From Bacillota bacterium (GTDB taxonomy: Bacteria > Bacillota > Clostridia > Christensenellales > Aristaeellaceae), in the NCBI GenBank assembly GCA_023396045.1, contig JAEWXD010000014.1:1-49106 (forward strand): DNA of 49,106 bases, written 5' to 3'. Each line of letters starts with the position of its first letter. Position 1 is the stretch's first letter. The notes beneath the pieces are model-generated. The model saw nothing but the letters and a program-made list of their open reading frames with translations. It was not told the origin of the DNA and made no database searches. The translations under genes and the position numbers were made by a program. Shown piece after piece: positions 41,323 to 48,873 of the stretch.

Positions 41323-42041
41323 AAAATCTTACATTAAAACAACGTTATTTCTTTATGCAATGTACGCGTTGTATAGTTGCAATATGTTTTATACTCTTGC
41401 CGGCATTGGCACTTTGGGCCATTGCTTCTGCAAGAGTTATTTTTAATATCAATATCTTTATTTTGGCTTGTATTATTATGCTATTATTGCGATGGATATT
41501 CTTGGCGCTTAACAAACATGTACAGATATTAAAGTCAGGTTTGGCAGGGGAGCAATGGGTACAGAAAGTCTTAGCGTACCTACCCAAAGAATTTATTTCA
41601 TTGCAAAATCTGCACTTTGCTTTGCAGGGCAAAGCGATTGAAATAGATCACCTTATTGTTGGACCAACAGGTGTTTTTGTTATTGAAACCAAAAATATTA
41701 AAGGTACTATTTACGGCAATGCCAAAGAAGACATTTGGTACAAAGAAAAAATTGGTAAAACAGGAAGTATATATCGCAAAGAATTTAGAAATCCTTGCAA
41801 GCAAGTAAACAGGCAAGTATATCATTTATCAAAATTATTCAAAAGTCAAAATATTCCGGTCTGGATTCAAGCAGTGGTTATGTTTAGCCATACAGAAGTG
41901 AAACTCTGTATTACAGACAATGCGAACGTCGCTATTTTTCAAGATCCTAATACACTGTTACAGTATATACTGCAACCGAAAACGACAATATTAACACAGG
42001 CACAAATTTCATATATAAAAAACACACTTGTTCAAAAATAG
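41319..42041 (+). CDS. NERD domain protein with two membrane helices
   Basis: Starts at GTG overlapping the murQ stop (GTGA). The 240-residue protein has two N-terminal membrane helices (about residues 13-33 and 40-62) and a NERD (nuclease-related) domain: AGEQWVQKVLAYLP, EIDHLIVGPTGVFVIETKN (D ... E-x-K, the nuclease core) and CKQVNRQVYHL. The domain is found in nucleic-acid processing and some defence-like proteins; function here is unknown. Confidence 0.87.
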   Translation: MKNLTLKQRYFFMQCTRCIVAICFILLPALALWAIASARVIFNINIFILACIIMLLLRWIFLALNKHVQILKSGLAGEQWVQKVLAYLPKEFISLQNLHFALQGKAIEIDHLIVGPTGVFVIETKNIKGTIYGNAKEDIWYKEKIGKTGSIYRKEFRNPCKQVNRQVYHLSKLFKSQNIPVWIQAVVMFSHTEVKLCITDNANVAIFQDPNTLLQYILQPKTTILTQAQISYIKNTLVQK

Positions 42042-42055
42042 AAAAGTGCGTTTTT
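42017..42055. terminator. Bidirectional terminator between NERD and kinase genes
   Basis: AAAACACACTT and AAGTGCGTTTT can pair with one or two G-T pairs; T-rich tracts occur on both sides. It overlaps the NERD gene 3' end. Confidence 0.55.
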
Positions 42056-42059
42056 TGTT

Positions 42060-42965
42060 TTATTTTATTTGTTCTTTGGCAAGCATCAATGCGCCAAATT
42101 CAGCTTTTTGTTGTAGTGGAATAATGGTGGGCGCATTTTTTATGTTTGCTATTTCTGCACTACACAATTCTAAAAATTCGCTATTATTTTCAAAAACGCC
42201 CCCACCCAAAATCAATTTTCCGTTGGGAAGCTTTGCTTGCAATACAACACTTTGCACCAACAATGCAAGCTCTTTGCTTGCTTGCTCTATAATATCACAA
42301 GCCAACGCATCGTTCTTTTTTTGTGCTTCAAATACAAGCGTTGCTGCTTTTGCAATACTTGCTTTATCAAAAGCTCGGTGAACCATAGGAATAAAATCGG
42401 AAGCTTGCTGTAATGCAAAAAAATCCAAAAACTTAGGCAAAAGTTTGCTAGGCAAATCTCTATGTTCTATACTTTTTAAACTTCGTTTTATTGCTTCATA
42501 AGCTATCCAAAGTGCAGAACCTTCATCGCCAAGCATATAGCCCATGCCGCCAGCGCGATATAGTTCGCCCTGTGCATTTCTAGCCATTGCAATAGAACCT
42601 GTGCCACATATTAAGGCATACCCCTCTAAGCTTGCTAAACCGCCTACCAGTAGAATTTCTGCATCTGTGCAAAGGCGTACTTTGGCTTGGGGCAAAAGCT
42701 TTGTAAAAAAAGCCGTAAATGCTTCATACTCAGGCTTGCGTTGTAAGCCGGCACTGCCTATGCAACCGTATCGCAATGCGCTTAGTGAAAGTTTATTGAA
42801 TGCACAAGCTTCTTTTATTAAATTTTCTATATTTGTAAAAGCCTGATCCGCACCAACAGAATAGATATTACTGCTTTTACCGCAATGCTGTGCAAGTATT
42901 TTACCATCATTACTGCATATTACGAGCCTTGTACTTGTACCGCCACCATCAATACCAAAAATCAT
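42060..42965 (-). CDS. BadF/BadG/MurK-type amino-sugar kinase
   Basis: The 301-residue ASKHA-fold kinase begins MIFGIDGGGTSTRLVI (phosphate 1 loop) and has LICGTGSIAMARN (phosphate 2) and GGMGYMLGDEGSALWIAYEA plus LGGGVFENN (adenosine). This is the N-acetylglucosamine kinase-like family that includes clostridial MurK, which phosphorylates MurNAc and GlcNAc. It is the last gene of the sugar ABC operon (ATGA overlap at 42962) and faces murQ, so MurNAc/GlcNAc kinase is the best guess. Confidence 0.87.
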   Translation of the reverse strand: MIFGIDGGGTSTRLVICSNDGKILAQHCGKSSNIYSVGADQAFTNIENLIKEACAFNKLSLSALRYGCIGSAGLQRKPEYEAFTAFFTKLLPQAKVRLCTDAEILLVGGLASLEGYALICGTGSIAMARNAQGELYRAGGMGYMLGDEGSALWIAYEAIKRSLKSIEHRDLPSKLLPKFLDFFALQQASDFIPMVHRAFDKASIAKAATLVFEAQKKNDALACDIIEQASKELALLVQSVVLQAKLPNGKLILGGGVFENNSEFLELCSAEIANIKNAPTIIPLQQKAEFGALMLAKEQIK

Positions 42966-43816
42966 TTAATTGCTCCTGCTGTCATACCTTTAATAAAATA
43001 TTTAGACATACTTAAGTATAAAGCAATCATAGGTACTATGGCAATAGAAAGCCCTGTGAATAACAAATCCCATTTGGTGCTGTGCTGACCAATAAAGGTA
43101 GAAAGCCCCAAAGGTAAAGTTTTAAAAATATCACTGCGTAAAAAAACCAAGGGGAAGAAAAAGTCGTTCCAAATTGGTACAGCATTGTAAATAGTTACCA
43201 ATGCAATGCTGGGTGCACAAATGGGCATAATAATTTGGCTATAAATACGAAAATCACTACAACCATCAATGCGTGCGGCTTGTTCTAAGGCATCGGGAAT
43301 GGTACGCATAAACCCTGCCAATATAAATACGGTAGAAGGAATTCCCATCGCAATAAATATTAAAATAATAGATAGGGGATTGTTCATTAAGTTGAGCGTT
43401 TTTACTATCATAAACAATGGAATAATGGCAGCTTTGAGTGGCAACATAATACCACTTAAAAACAACATGTATACCAATGTATTGCCTTTAAAACTGTATC
43501 TGGAAAGCCCAAAGGCAGCCATAGATCCAAATAAAATTACAAATGCCATAGATACAAAGGTTATTATTAAGCTGTTTAAAAAATATCTTCCAAAGGATTT
43601 CTCTACCCATATATGTGCATAGTTTTGAAAATTAAATTCTGTAGGCAAAGAAAGAGGGGTGCGTATAATGGCACGGCTAGGTTTGAAAGAAGATAGAACC
43701 ATATTTACCAATGGGTATAAAATAGCAAGTACATATAATATCATGCACGCTTGTACCAAGATGATAAATATTTTTTTGGCATTTGATGAACCCTTTAATC
43801 GCATATCTGTAATCAC
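42962..43816 (-). CDS. Carbohydrate ABC transporter permease (MalG type)
   Basis: The 284-residue protein has six membrane helices and the EAA motif EQAARIDGCSDFRIYSQIIMPICAPS. Translation begins at GTG (43816) behind AGAGGTGA, overlapping the stop of the partner permease (GTGA). It forms the membrane channel with the upstream permease. Confidence 0.92.
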   Translation of the reverse strand: MITDMRLKGSSNAKKIFIILVQACMILYVLAILYPLVNMVLSSFKPSRAIIRTPLSLPTEFNFQNYAHIWVEKSFGRYFLNSLIITFVSMAFVILFGSMAAFGLSRYSFKGNTLVYMLFLSGIMLPLKAAIIPLFMIVKTLNLMNNPLSIILIFIAMGIPSTVFILAGFMRTIPDALEQAARIDGCSDFRIYSQIIMPICAPSIALVTIYNAVPIWNDFFFPLVFLRSDIFKTLPLGLSTFIGQHSTKWDLLFTGLSIAIVPMIALYLSMSKYFIKGMTAGAIK

Positions 43817-44736
43817 AGGCTCACCTCTTTCTTTTTATTTACTACAATACTTAAAATAGAAATGCTAAATGTTAGTATATATATAATTACAGCAATGGCA
43901 GAACCCATACCAATTTCAGGTGCACCGCTGTCTACCGAACCAAATGCAGTACGGTAGAATAATGTGCCTATGGTGTCGGTTGCATAGTTGGGGGAACCGT
44001 CTATGCCTGTCATGCTATAAATTTGCTCAAATACATTGAGTGAACCAATAATGGTAAGTACCAATATTATGGTAATGGTTGGCACAATAAGAGGCAGAAC
44101 GATTTTTCTAAACATCTTCCATTCGCTTGCACCATCTAAAAATGCGGCTTCTGTACATTCTTGGGGAATATTGTCTATTGCAGTCATAAATACTAAGGAG
44201 GGGAAGCCCACCCAACGCCAAATATTTACAGCGATTATAACATAGGTTGCGATGGCGCCGTCGCCAAGCCAGGCGCGTTTTAAATGCCCTAAGCCCATAC
44301 TTTGCAAAATATAGTTAATCATACCATTGGGGCGTAAATATAGCCCCCATAAAAAGCTTACTGCAATAATAGAAAACAATACTGGTACAAAGAAAACGCG
44401 TCTGTAAAACTGCCCACCGGCAATTCTTCTGCTTAAGCAATAGCCAAAGAGCATACCCAAACCGTTCTGTAATACCATGGTAATCGTAAACCATTTTACA
44501 TTATTTTGTAGGGCATTCAAAAAACGTTCTTTGTAGGGAAATTTGCTAAATAAATCTTTAAAGTTTGCAAGGCCAATAAAGTCTTGCCTAATCAATTGGT
44601 TCCAGTGAAACAAACTGTTAAAAAGGCTCATAAACAAGGGAAGCAAAATAAATATGCTTACAATGCATAATGCCGGCAAAATAAAAAAGCTTATCCAAGC
44701 ACCTCTTTTTAATTTGTTTAGTGTTTTTGCCTTCAA
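43813..44736 (-). CDS. Carbohydrate ABC transporter permease (MalF type), TTG start
   Basis: TAAGGAGGA (44742-44750) is placed 6 nt before the TTG at 44736, giving 307 residues (LKAKTLNKLKRGAWISFF); the frame extends upstream only through the hairpin at 44758-44782. Six membrane helices are seen and the EAA motif EAAFLDGASEWKMFRKIVLPLIVPT. Pairs with the MalG-type permease. Confidence 0.9.
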   Translation of the reverse strand: MKAKTLNKLKRGAWISFFILPALCIVSIFILLPLFMSLFNSLFHWNQLIRQDFIGLANFKDLFSKFPYKERFLNALQNNVKWFTITMVLQNGLGMLFGYCLSRRIAGGQFYRRVFFVPVLFSIIAVSFLWGLYLRPNGMINYILQSMGLGHLKRAWLGDGAIATYVIIAVNIWRWVGFPSLVFMTAIDNIPQECTEAAFLDGASEWKMFRKIVLPLIVPTITIILVLTIIGSLNVFEQIYSMTGIDGSPNYATDTIGTLFYRTAFGSVDSGAPEIGMGSAIAVIIYILTFSISILSIVVNKKKEVSL

Positions 44737-44757
44737 TGGAATCCTCCTTATATCGTT

Positions 44758-44782
44758 TGTGGAGGAGCAATGCTCCTCCACA
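44758..44782 (-). promoter_or_regulatory. Strong hairpin between binding protein and permease genes
   Basis: TGTGGAGGAGC and GCTCCTCCACA pair perfectly around AAT, an 11-bp GC-rich stem starting 9 nt after the binding-protein stop. No T run follows, so it is likely an mRNA-stabilising or processing hairpin that raises binding protein over permeases. Confidence 0.75.
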
Positions 44783-44790
44783 ATGCTTCG

Positions 44791-46038
44791 TTATTTCTGG
44801 AATGGTTTGTAGTATGCTTCAATACCTTTTTGAATTTCTGCACACATTTGTTCTGCTGTTATTTTACCAACCATCATTTCTTGGGAAGTAGATTGAACCA
44901 GAGAAGAACCGGTAGGTTGTTCATAGCGGAAACCAACTAAGAACAAGTAAGATGTAGCGTTTTCTTGTAATTTTAATACATCTTGAATATATTGGTCGCC
45001 ACTTACATCAATACCGGGTACAGAAGAAATCATTTTGAGTTCTTTTGCAATTTTTTCACCAAATTCTTTGCTTGCAAGGAAGTTTAAGAATTTAAGTGCT
45101 TCTTCTTTATGCTGTGTGCTTTCTGCCATAGAGAAATTGGCATCTGCATATACAGAAACAATTGCTTTACCATCTTCAGCCGGAATAGCAAACATACCGA
45201 ATTCTAAATCTTTGTTTTCGTTTTGTAAGAAACCGGCTTCGTAGGAACCGCCAATAAAGTGAACGGCCAATTCTTCCACAAAGTTGTTGCGCATATCTTC
45301 ATACTTTACGCCTTCATACATTTCAGGCATAAATTCTGCTAACTCATACATTTTTGCAACAGCGTTTACAAATACAGGGTCGTTAAAGTTTGTTTCGCCT
45401 TTTACCAATTTTTCAAAGAATTCTTCGCCACCATAGAAGGAAGGGGCAACGCCACCGAATAAGGTTTCGTTTGTCCAACCGTCAGCAGTACCGTTTGCAA
45501 GTGCAATATGGCCGGCTTCTTTGGCTTTTTTATTGTTTTCAATAAATGCACTCCAAGTGGTAGGTACTTCTAAGCCCAATTCCGCATATAATTTTTTGTT
45601 ATAGAAGCAGAATATGGTTTGGCTGGCTACTGGCACACCATAAATTTTACCATCTGTAATAGAGGTTGCGCCTTTTAAAGCAGTTGCAGGGAATTCATTG
45701 ATGTTTGGAACCAATTCATCCAACGCTGCTACATAACCACTGTCTGTATAGGTTTGTAAACCACCGTATGCACGGCTCATAAATACATCAGGCGCACCGG
45801 AATTGTCTTTTAAAGCAGCACTTAAAAGGGTATTGTAGTCAGTGTTTTTAAAGGCTTCTTGTTTTACTTTAATACCGGGGTTTGCAGCTTCAAAATCTGC
45901 AATTACAGCGTTGTAAAAATCAACGTCTTCTGTACGCCAGGTCCAAAAGTTCAATTCAACGTCTTCTGCATGGGCAGACACCATAGATCCGCCAAGCAAC
46001 ATACTGAGTACCAAAACAAAAGATAATATCTTTTTCAT
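44791..46038 (-). CDS. Carbohydrate ABC transporter substrate-binding protein
   Basis: The 415-residue family 1 extracellular solute-binding protein begins with a signal peptide (MKKILSFVLVLSMLLGGSMVSAHA) with a probable signal peptidase I site after AHA and no lipobox cysteine. The mature part has the usual features ELNFWTWRTEDVDFYNAVIADFEAANPGIKV and YGVPVASQTIFCFYNKKLYAELGLEVPTTW. It is the first gene of the transporter operon. The exact sugar is unknown; the neighbouring kinase and murQ suggest an amino sugar. Confidence 0.93.
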   Translation of the reverse strand: MKKILSFVLVLSMLLGGSMVSAHAEDVELNFWTWRTEDVDFYNAVIADFEAANPGIKVKQEAFKNTDYNTLLSAALKDNSGAPDVFMSRAYGGLQTYTDSGYVAALDELVPNINEFPATALKGATSITDGKIYGVPVASQTIFCFYNKKLYAELGLEVPTTWSAFIENNKKAKEAGHIALANGTADGWTNETLFGGVAPSFYGGEEFFEKLVKGETNFNDPVFVNAVAKMYELAEFMPEMYEGVKYEDMRNNFVEELAVHFIGGSYEAGFLQNENKDLEFGMFAIPAEDGKAIVSVYADANFSMAESTQHKEEALKFLNFLASKEFGEKIAKELKMISSVPGIDVSGDQYIQDVLKLQENATSYLFLVGFRYEQPTGSSLVQSTSQEMMVGKITAEQMCAEIQKGIEAYYKPFQK

Positions 46039-46070
46039 GATATTCCTCCTATGAAATTATTGATAGGCTC

Positions 46071-46099
46071 AGTCTAACAATTTTCATTGTACTTGTCAA
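46071..46099 (-). promoter_or_regulatory. Promoter of the sugar ABC/kinase operon
   Basis: On the minus strand TTGACA (46094-46099), 17 nt, TAGACT (46071-46076), about 32 nt before the binding-protein start. Confidence 0.82.
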
Positions 46100-46105
46100 T
46101 GAAAA
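46081..46105. promoter_or_regulatory. Palindromic operator over the sugar operon -35
   Basis: TTTTCATTG (46081-46089) and CAATGAAAA (46097-46105) are perfect inverted copies separated by 7 nt and cover the -35 box. It looks like the site of a substrate-responsive repressor not encoded in the window. Confidence 0.6.
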
Positions 46106-46218
46106 GCAAAGTGTTTTTTGATTTTTTGTATTCCTGTTCTTTATATTCTTTGTTTTGTTGTGCTTCTTGCACAATTGTACTATGTTATTTATAATAATGT
46201 AGAAAGTAGGTGTATTGT

Positions 46219-47271
46219 ATGAAAGTTGCAATCATAGGTACAGGCAATATTGCCAATATGCATGCCAAAGCCATTCGAAGTTTGGGGCACGAATTGGTGC
46301 TTGCTGTGAACCCGAATGGTGCTCCCAATTTTGCTGCACAGTGGGATCTTCCTGCCATTTGCAGCACCGTAAACGAGGCTTTGCAATACAAATTTGACGT
46401 TGCCCATGTTTGTTCACCACCGGCGTTGCATTATAAACAAATCAAAGCCTTGCTCCTTGCCAAAAAACATGTAGTTTGTGAAAAACCGTTCTGTTTGGAA
46501 GATGCACAAGCACAAGAACTGTTGAAATTATCAAAACAAATGCAATGCATTTGCGCTGTTTGCTTTAATAATCGCTATTATCCGGCAGTGCAGAGCGTAA
46601 AAGAAGCTTTGCAAGACGCGAAAATATTCAGCATGCAGTCTACTTATTTGCAAAAATTTCATATAATGCCTTGCCTATACTCTTGGCGTTATCAAGAGCA
46701 TTTGGCAGGCAAAATGCGAGCCGTTACAGAAATTGCCTCCCATGCCATTGACCTTTTGTGCTTTGTTGGCAATACAAAAGTAAAAAGCGTGAGTGCTTTG
46801 TTTCAAAAATGTAGTGAACAGCGCATTTTGAAAGATAGGCAATTGCTTACAGCAAATGAGGAAGGGCAAAGTGTTCATATCTGTTCCGAAGATGCTGCCA
46901 CTATTCAATTGCGTATGCAAAACAACAGCATTGTTTCTTTGTTTGTTTCTGAAGTAAGTTTTGGTAAAGATAACGAACTTAAATTCCATATAGACAGCAA
47001 CACTTGTTCAGTTGCTTGGAACAGTGAAAACCCGTACGAGCTTTATTTTGCAGACGCACAAGGCGCACATAGCAAACGCTTTGCATTCAGTCATGGTTTT
47101 GCAGAAACTTTTTCTCTATTGATAGAAGATGTTTACAATACCATACAAAACAAAGCAAGCAATTCGATTTTTGCTGGCTTTACAGAGGCTAAACACAATG
47201 TTAACGTTTGTAATGCCATTTATCAAAGCGCTACCCAAAATGGAAAGGTGATTGAACTATGCATAGAATAG
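46219..47271 (+). CDS. Gfo/Idh/MocA family oxidoreductase
   Basis: The start at 46219 is preceded by AGGTG at good spacing; three codons further upstream (46210) is a weaker option. The 350-residue protein has the N-terminal NAD-binding fold MKVAIIGTGNIANMHAKAI and the EKPF motif (VVCEKPFCLED), then a catalytic domain with an HxxDL-type motif (SHAIDLLCF). Such enzymes oxidise, reduce or isomerise sugars; next to an amino-sugar locus a related sugar is likely. It overlaps the cupin gene by 13 nt. Confidence 0.9.
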   Translation: MKVAIIGTGNIANMHAKAIRSLGHELVLAVNPNGAPNFAAQWDLPAICSTVNEALQYKFDVAHVCSPPALHYKQIKALLLAKKHVVCEKPFCLEDAQAQELLKLSKQMQCICAVCFNNRYYPAVQSVKEALQDAKIFSMQSTYLQKFHIMPCLYSWRYQEHLAGKMRAVTEIASHAIDLLCFVGNTKVKSVSALFQKCSEQRILKDRQLLTANEEGQSVHICSEDAATIQLRMQNNSIVSLFVSEVSFGKDNELKFHIDSNTCSVAWNSENPYELYFADAQGAHSKRFAFSHGFAETFSLLIEDVYNTIQNKASNSIFAGFTEAKHNVNVCNAIYQSATQNGKVIELCIE

Positions 47272-47732
47272 AACAACTTTTTAAGCAATATCAATTTGCG
47301 TATTTTGAAGAGGAAGGGGTATATATTCAAAATGTATTCCAATCTGCTTTTCAAGATGGCAATGGTAACGCATGTGCAAGCCATGCTATTGGTATCTATT
47401 GCAACCAGCCCTATAGTTTCAGCAGATTTCATAAATTAGATCACGACGAACTATGGCACTTTTATGAGGGAGATCCCTTTGTGCTTCACTTGTTATACCC
47501 AAATGGAGAAACCCAAAGTATTACCATGGGGGATGATTTGCAAAAAGGGGAGCAACGAACTTTTTTAGTGCCTGCAGGTACATGGCAAGCAGGCGAGCTT
47601 GTAGATGGCAACTATGCACTCTTTGCTTGCACCGTTTGCCCAGCTTTTGTACCACATATTTATACTCATCGTGTACAAGAAGAACTGATAGCACAATACC
47701 CACATATGAAAAACATTATAGAACAATTTTAA
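47259..47732 (+). CDS. Cupin superfamily protein (DUF985)
   Basis: The 157-residue protein is a DUF985-type cupin (RFHKLDHDELWHFYEGDP, FLVPAGTWQAGEL, ACTVCPAFVPHIY). The His/Glu metal motif is clear. The family resembles sugar epimerase or storage-protein cupins of unclear activity. It is translationally coupled to the oxidoreductase gene and may act on the same sugar. Confidence 0.88.
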   Translation: MHRIEQLFKQYQFAYFEEEGVYIQNVFQSAFQDGNGNACASHAIGIYCNQPYSFSRFHKLDHDELWHFYEGDPFVLHLLYPNGETQSITMGDDLQKGEQRTFLVPAGTWQAGELVDGNYALFACTVCPAFVPHIYTHRVQEELIAQYPHMKNIIEQF

Positions 47733-47750
47733 AAATCTAATAAAAATAAT

Positions 47751-47791
47751 AACACCCCAACAAGCTATATCAGCTTATTGGGGTGTTGTTT
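47751..47791. terminator. Bidirectional terminator
   Basis: AACACCCCAACAAGCT (47751-47766) and AGCTTATTGGGGTGTT (47772-47787) form a 16-bp stem with one mismatch, loop ATATC, T-rich on both sides. Separates converging cupin and rhodanese genes. Confidence 0.85.
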
Positions 47792-47812
47792 TAAACGATG
47801 GTTAGAATAACA

Positions 47813-48730
47813 CTATTCAACAGGGTTTACAGTAGCCCAGTTATAGTAAGAGCCTTCATAGTTCTTTACATTTTTAAAACCACACATTTCCATTACCAAT
47901 TGCATAAATGCAGAACGGATACCACCCGTGCAGTAGGTTACAATAGCGTCATCTTTTTGGAAGCCTGCTTCTGTAAACATTTTTTCTAATTCTGCATTGG
48001 CTTTTAATGTACCATCTTCTTTATACAGTGTGCTGTAAGGAATGTTAACAGCACCGGGAATGTGGCCGCCTTTGGCTTCGCCAAATTTGGTTGCACCCTC
48101 ATATTCGTCTGCTTCACGAGAGTCAATAATTTTATATTGGTCTTTTTCGGCTGTTAAGGTATCGGTGTTAATACTGTTGGTGTAATCTAAGGCCTCTATA
48201 ACAACATTACTTGTGTTTACATCATTACTTTGGTCCAACATCTCTTTTCCGGCAACCAATGGCAATTCGGCGTTTTTCATTGCGTGTATACCGCCGTCTA
48301 CCATTTTTAGATTGGTAAAGCCTGCTGCTTTCAGTTCCCAAAGAATACGGCCGTCTTCACCCCAACCGGCATTGGTAGCAGAGAAAAGAATAATTTCTTT
48401 GTCCTTGCTCAAACCAAATTGGCTTAATTTAGCACTTAATTCTTCTGGGCTTAACATATGACCCCAACCGTTTTCACCAGGTTTTTTGGTCATATCAGCC
48501 AATTCTGGCCAAGAAATAGCAATGGCATTTTTTAATGTACCACTTTGTGCACCTTCGCCACCCCTGGCGTCAATAAAAATTACATTTTCATCTTCTAAAT
48601 GTGCTTTTACATATTCAACATCTACAATGTATTTACCAGTAAAAGCTGCCTCGTCTGCAAAGCTGGTACTAAACATAGCAAAGCACAAAGTTAAGCTCAA
48701 AACATAAGCTAACATTTTTTTGAGATTCAT
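47813..48730 (-). CDS. Exported two-domain rhodanese (sulfurtransferase)
   Basis: The 305-residue protein has a signal peptide (MNLKKMLAYVLSLTLCFAMFSTSFA, cleavage probably after SFA) and two rhodanese domains. The second has the active loop YCTGGIRS with catalytic Cys; the first has FSATNAGWGEDGRI at the equivalent place and lacks the Cys, as in thiosulfate/3-mercaptopyruvate sulfurtransferases. It should transfer sulfur outside the cytoplasm. GGAGGG precedes the ATG. The Cys in LCFAM is within the hydrophobic stretch, not a convincing lipobox. Confidence 0.9.
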   Translation of the reverse strand: MNLKKMLAYVLSLTLCFAMFSTSFADEAAFTGKYIVDVEYVKAHLEDENVIFIDARGGEGAQSGTLKNAIAISWPELADMTKKPGENGWGHMLSPEELSAKLSQFGLSKDKEIILFSATNAGWGEDGRILWELKAAGFTNLKMVDGGIHAMKNAELPLVAGKEMLDQSNDVNTSNVVIEALDYTNSINTDTLTAEKDQYKIIDSREADEYEGATKFGEAKGGHIPGAVNIPYSTLYKEDGTLKANAELEKMFTEAGFQKDDAIVTYCTGGIRSAFMQLVMEMCGFKNVKNYEGSYYNWATVNPVE

Positions 48731-48752
48731 AAAAATCCCTCCTATTATGATT

Positions 48753-48792
48753 TATATAGGATAAGTTTAGTACTATTCTTTAATAATGTAAA
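48753..48792 (-). promoter_or_regulatory. Possible rhodanese promoter
   Basis: On the minus strand a TTTACA, 17 nt, TAAACT pair lies in this interval, upstream of the rhodanese gene; the match is modest. Confidence 0.35.
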
Positions 48793-48834
48793 ATTGTAAA
48801 TTCTAATAAATAGATTTCATTTATTATTTTTGCA

Positions 48835-48866
48835 ATAAAAAAGGAAGAACCAAGGTTCCTCCTTAA
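48835..48866 (-). terminator. Intrinsic terminator after the partial gene
   Basis: On the minus strand AAGGAGGAACC and GGTTCTTCCTT pair (one G-T) and run into TTTTATT. Confidence 0.75.
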
Positions 48867-48873
48867 AAAACAA

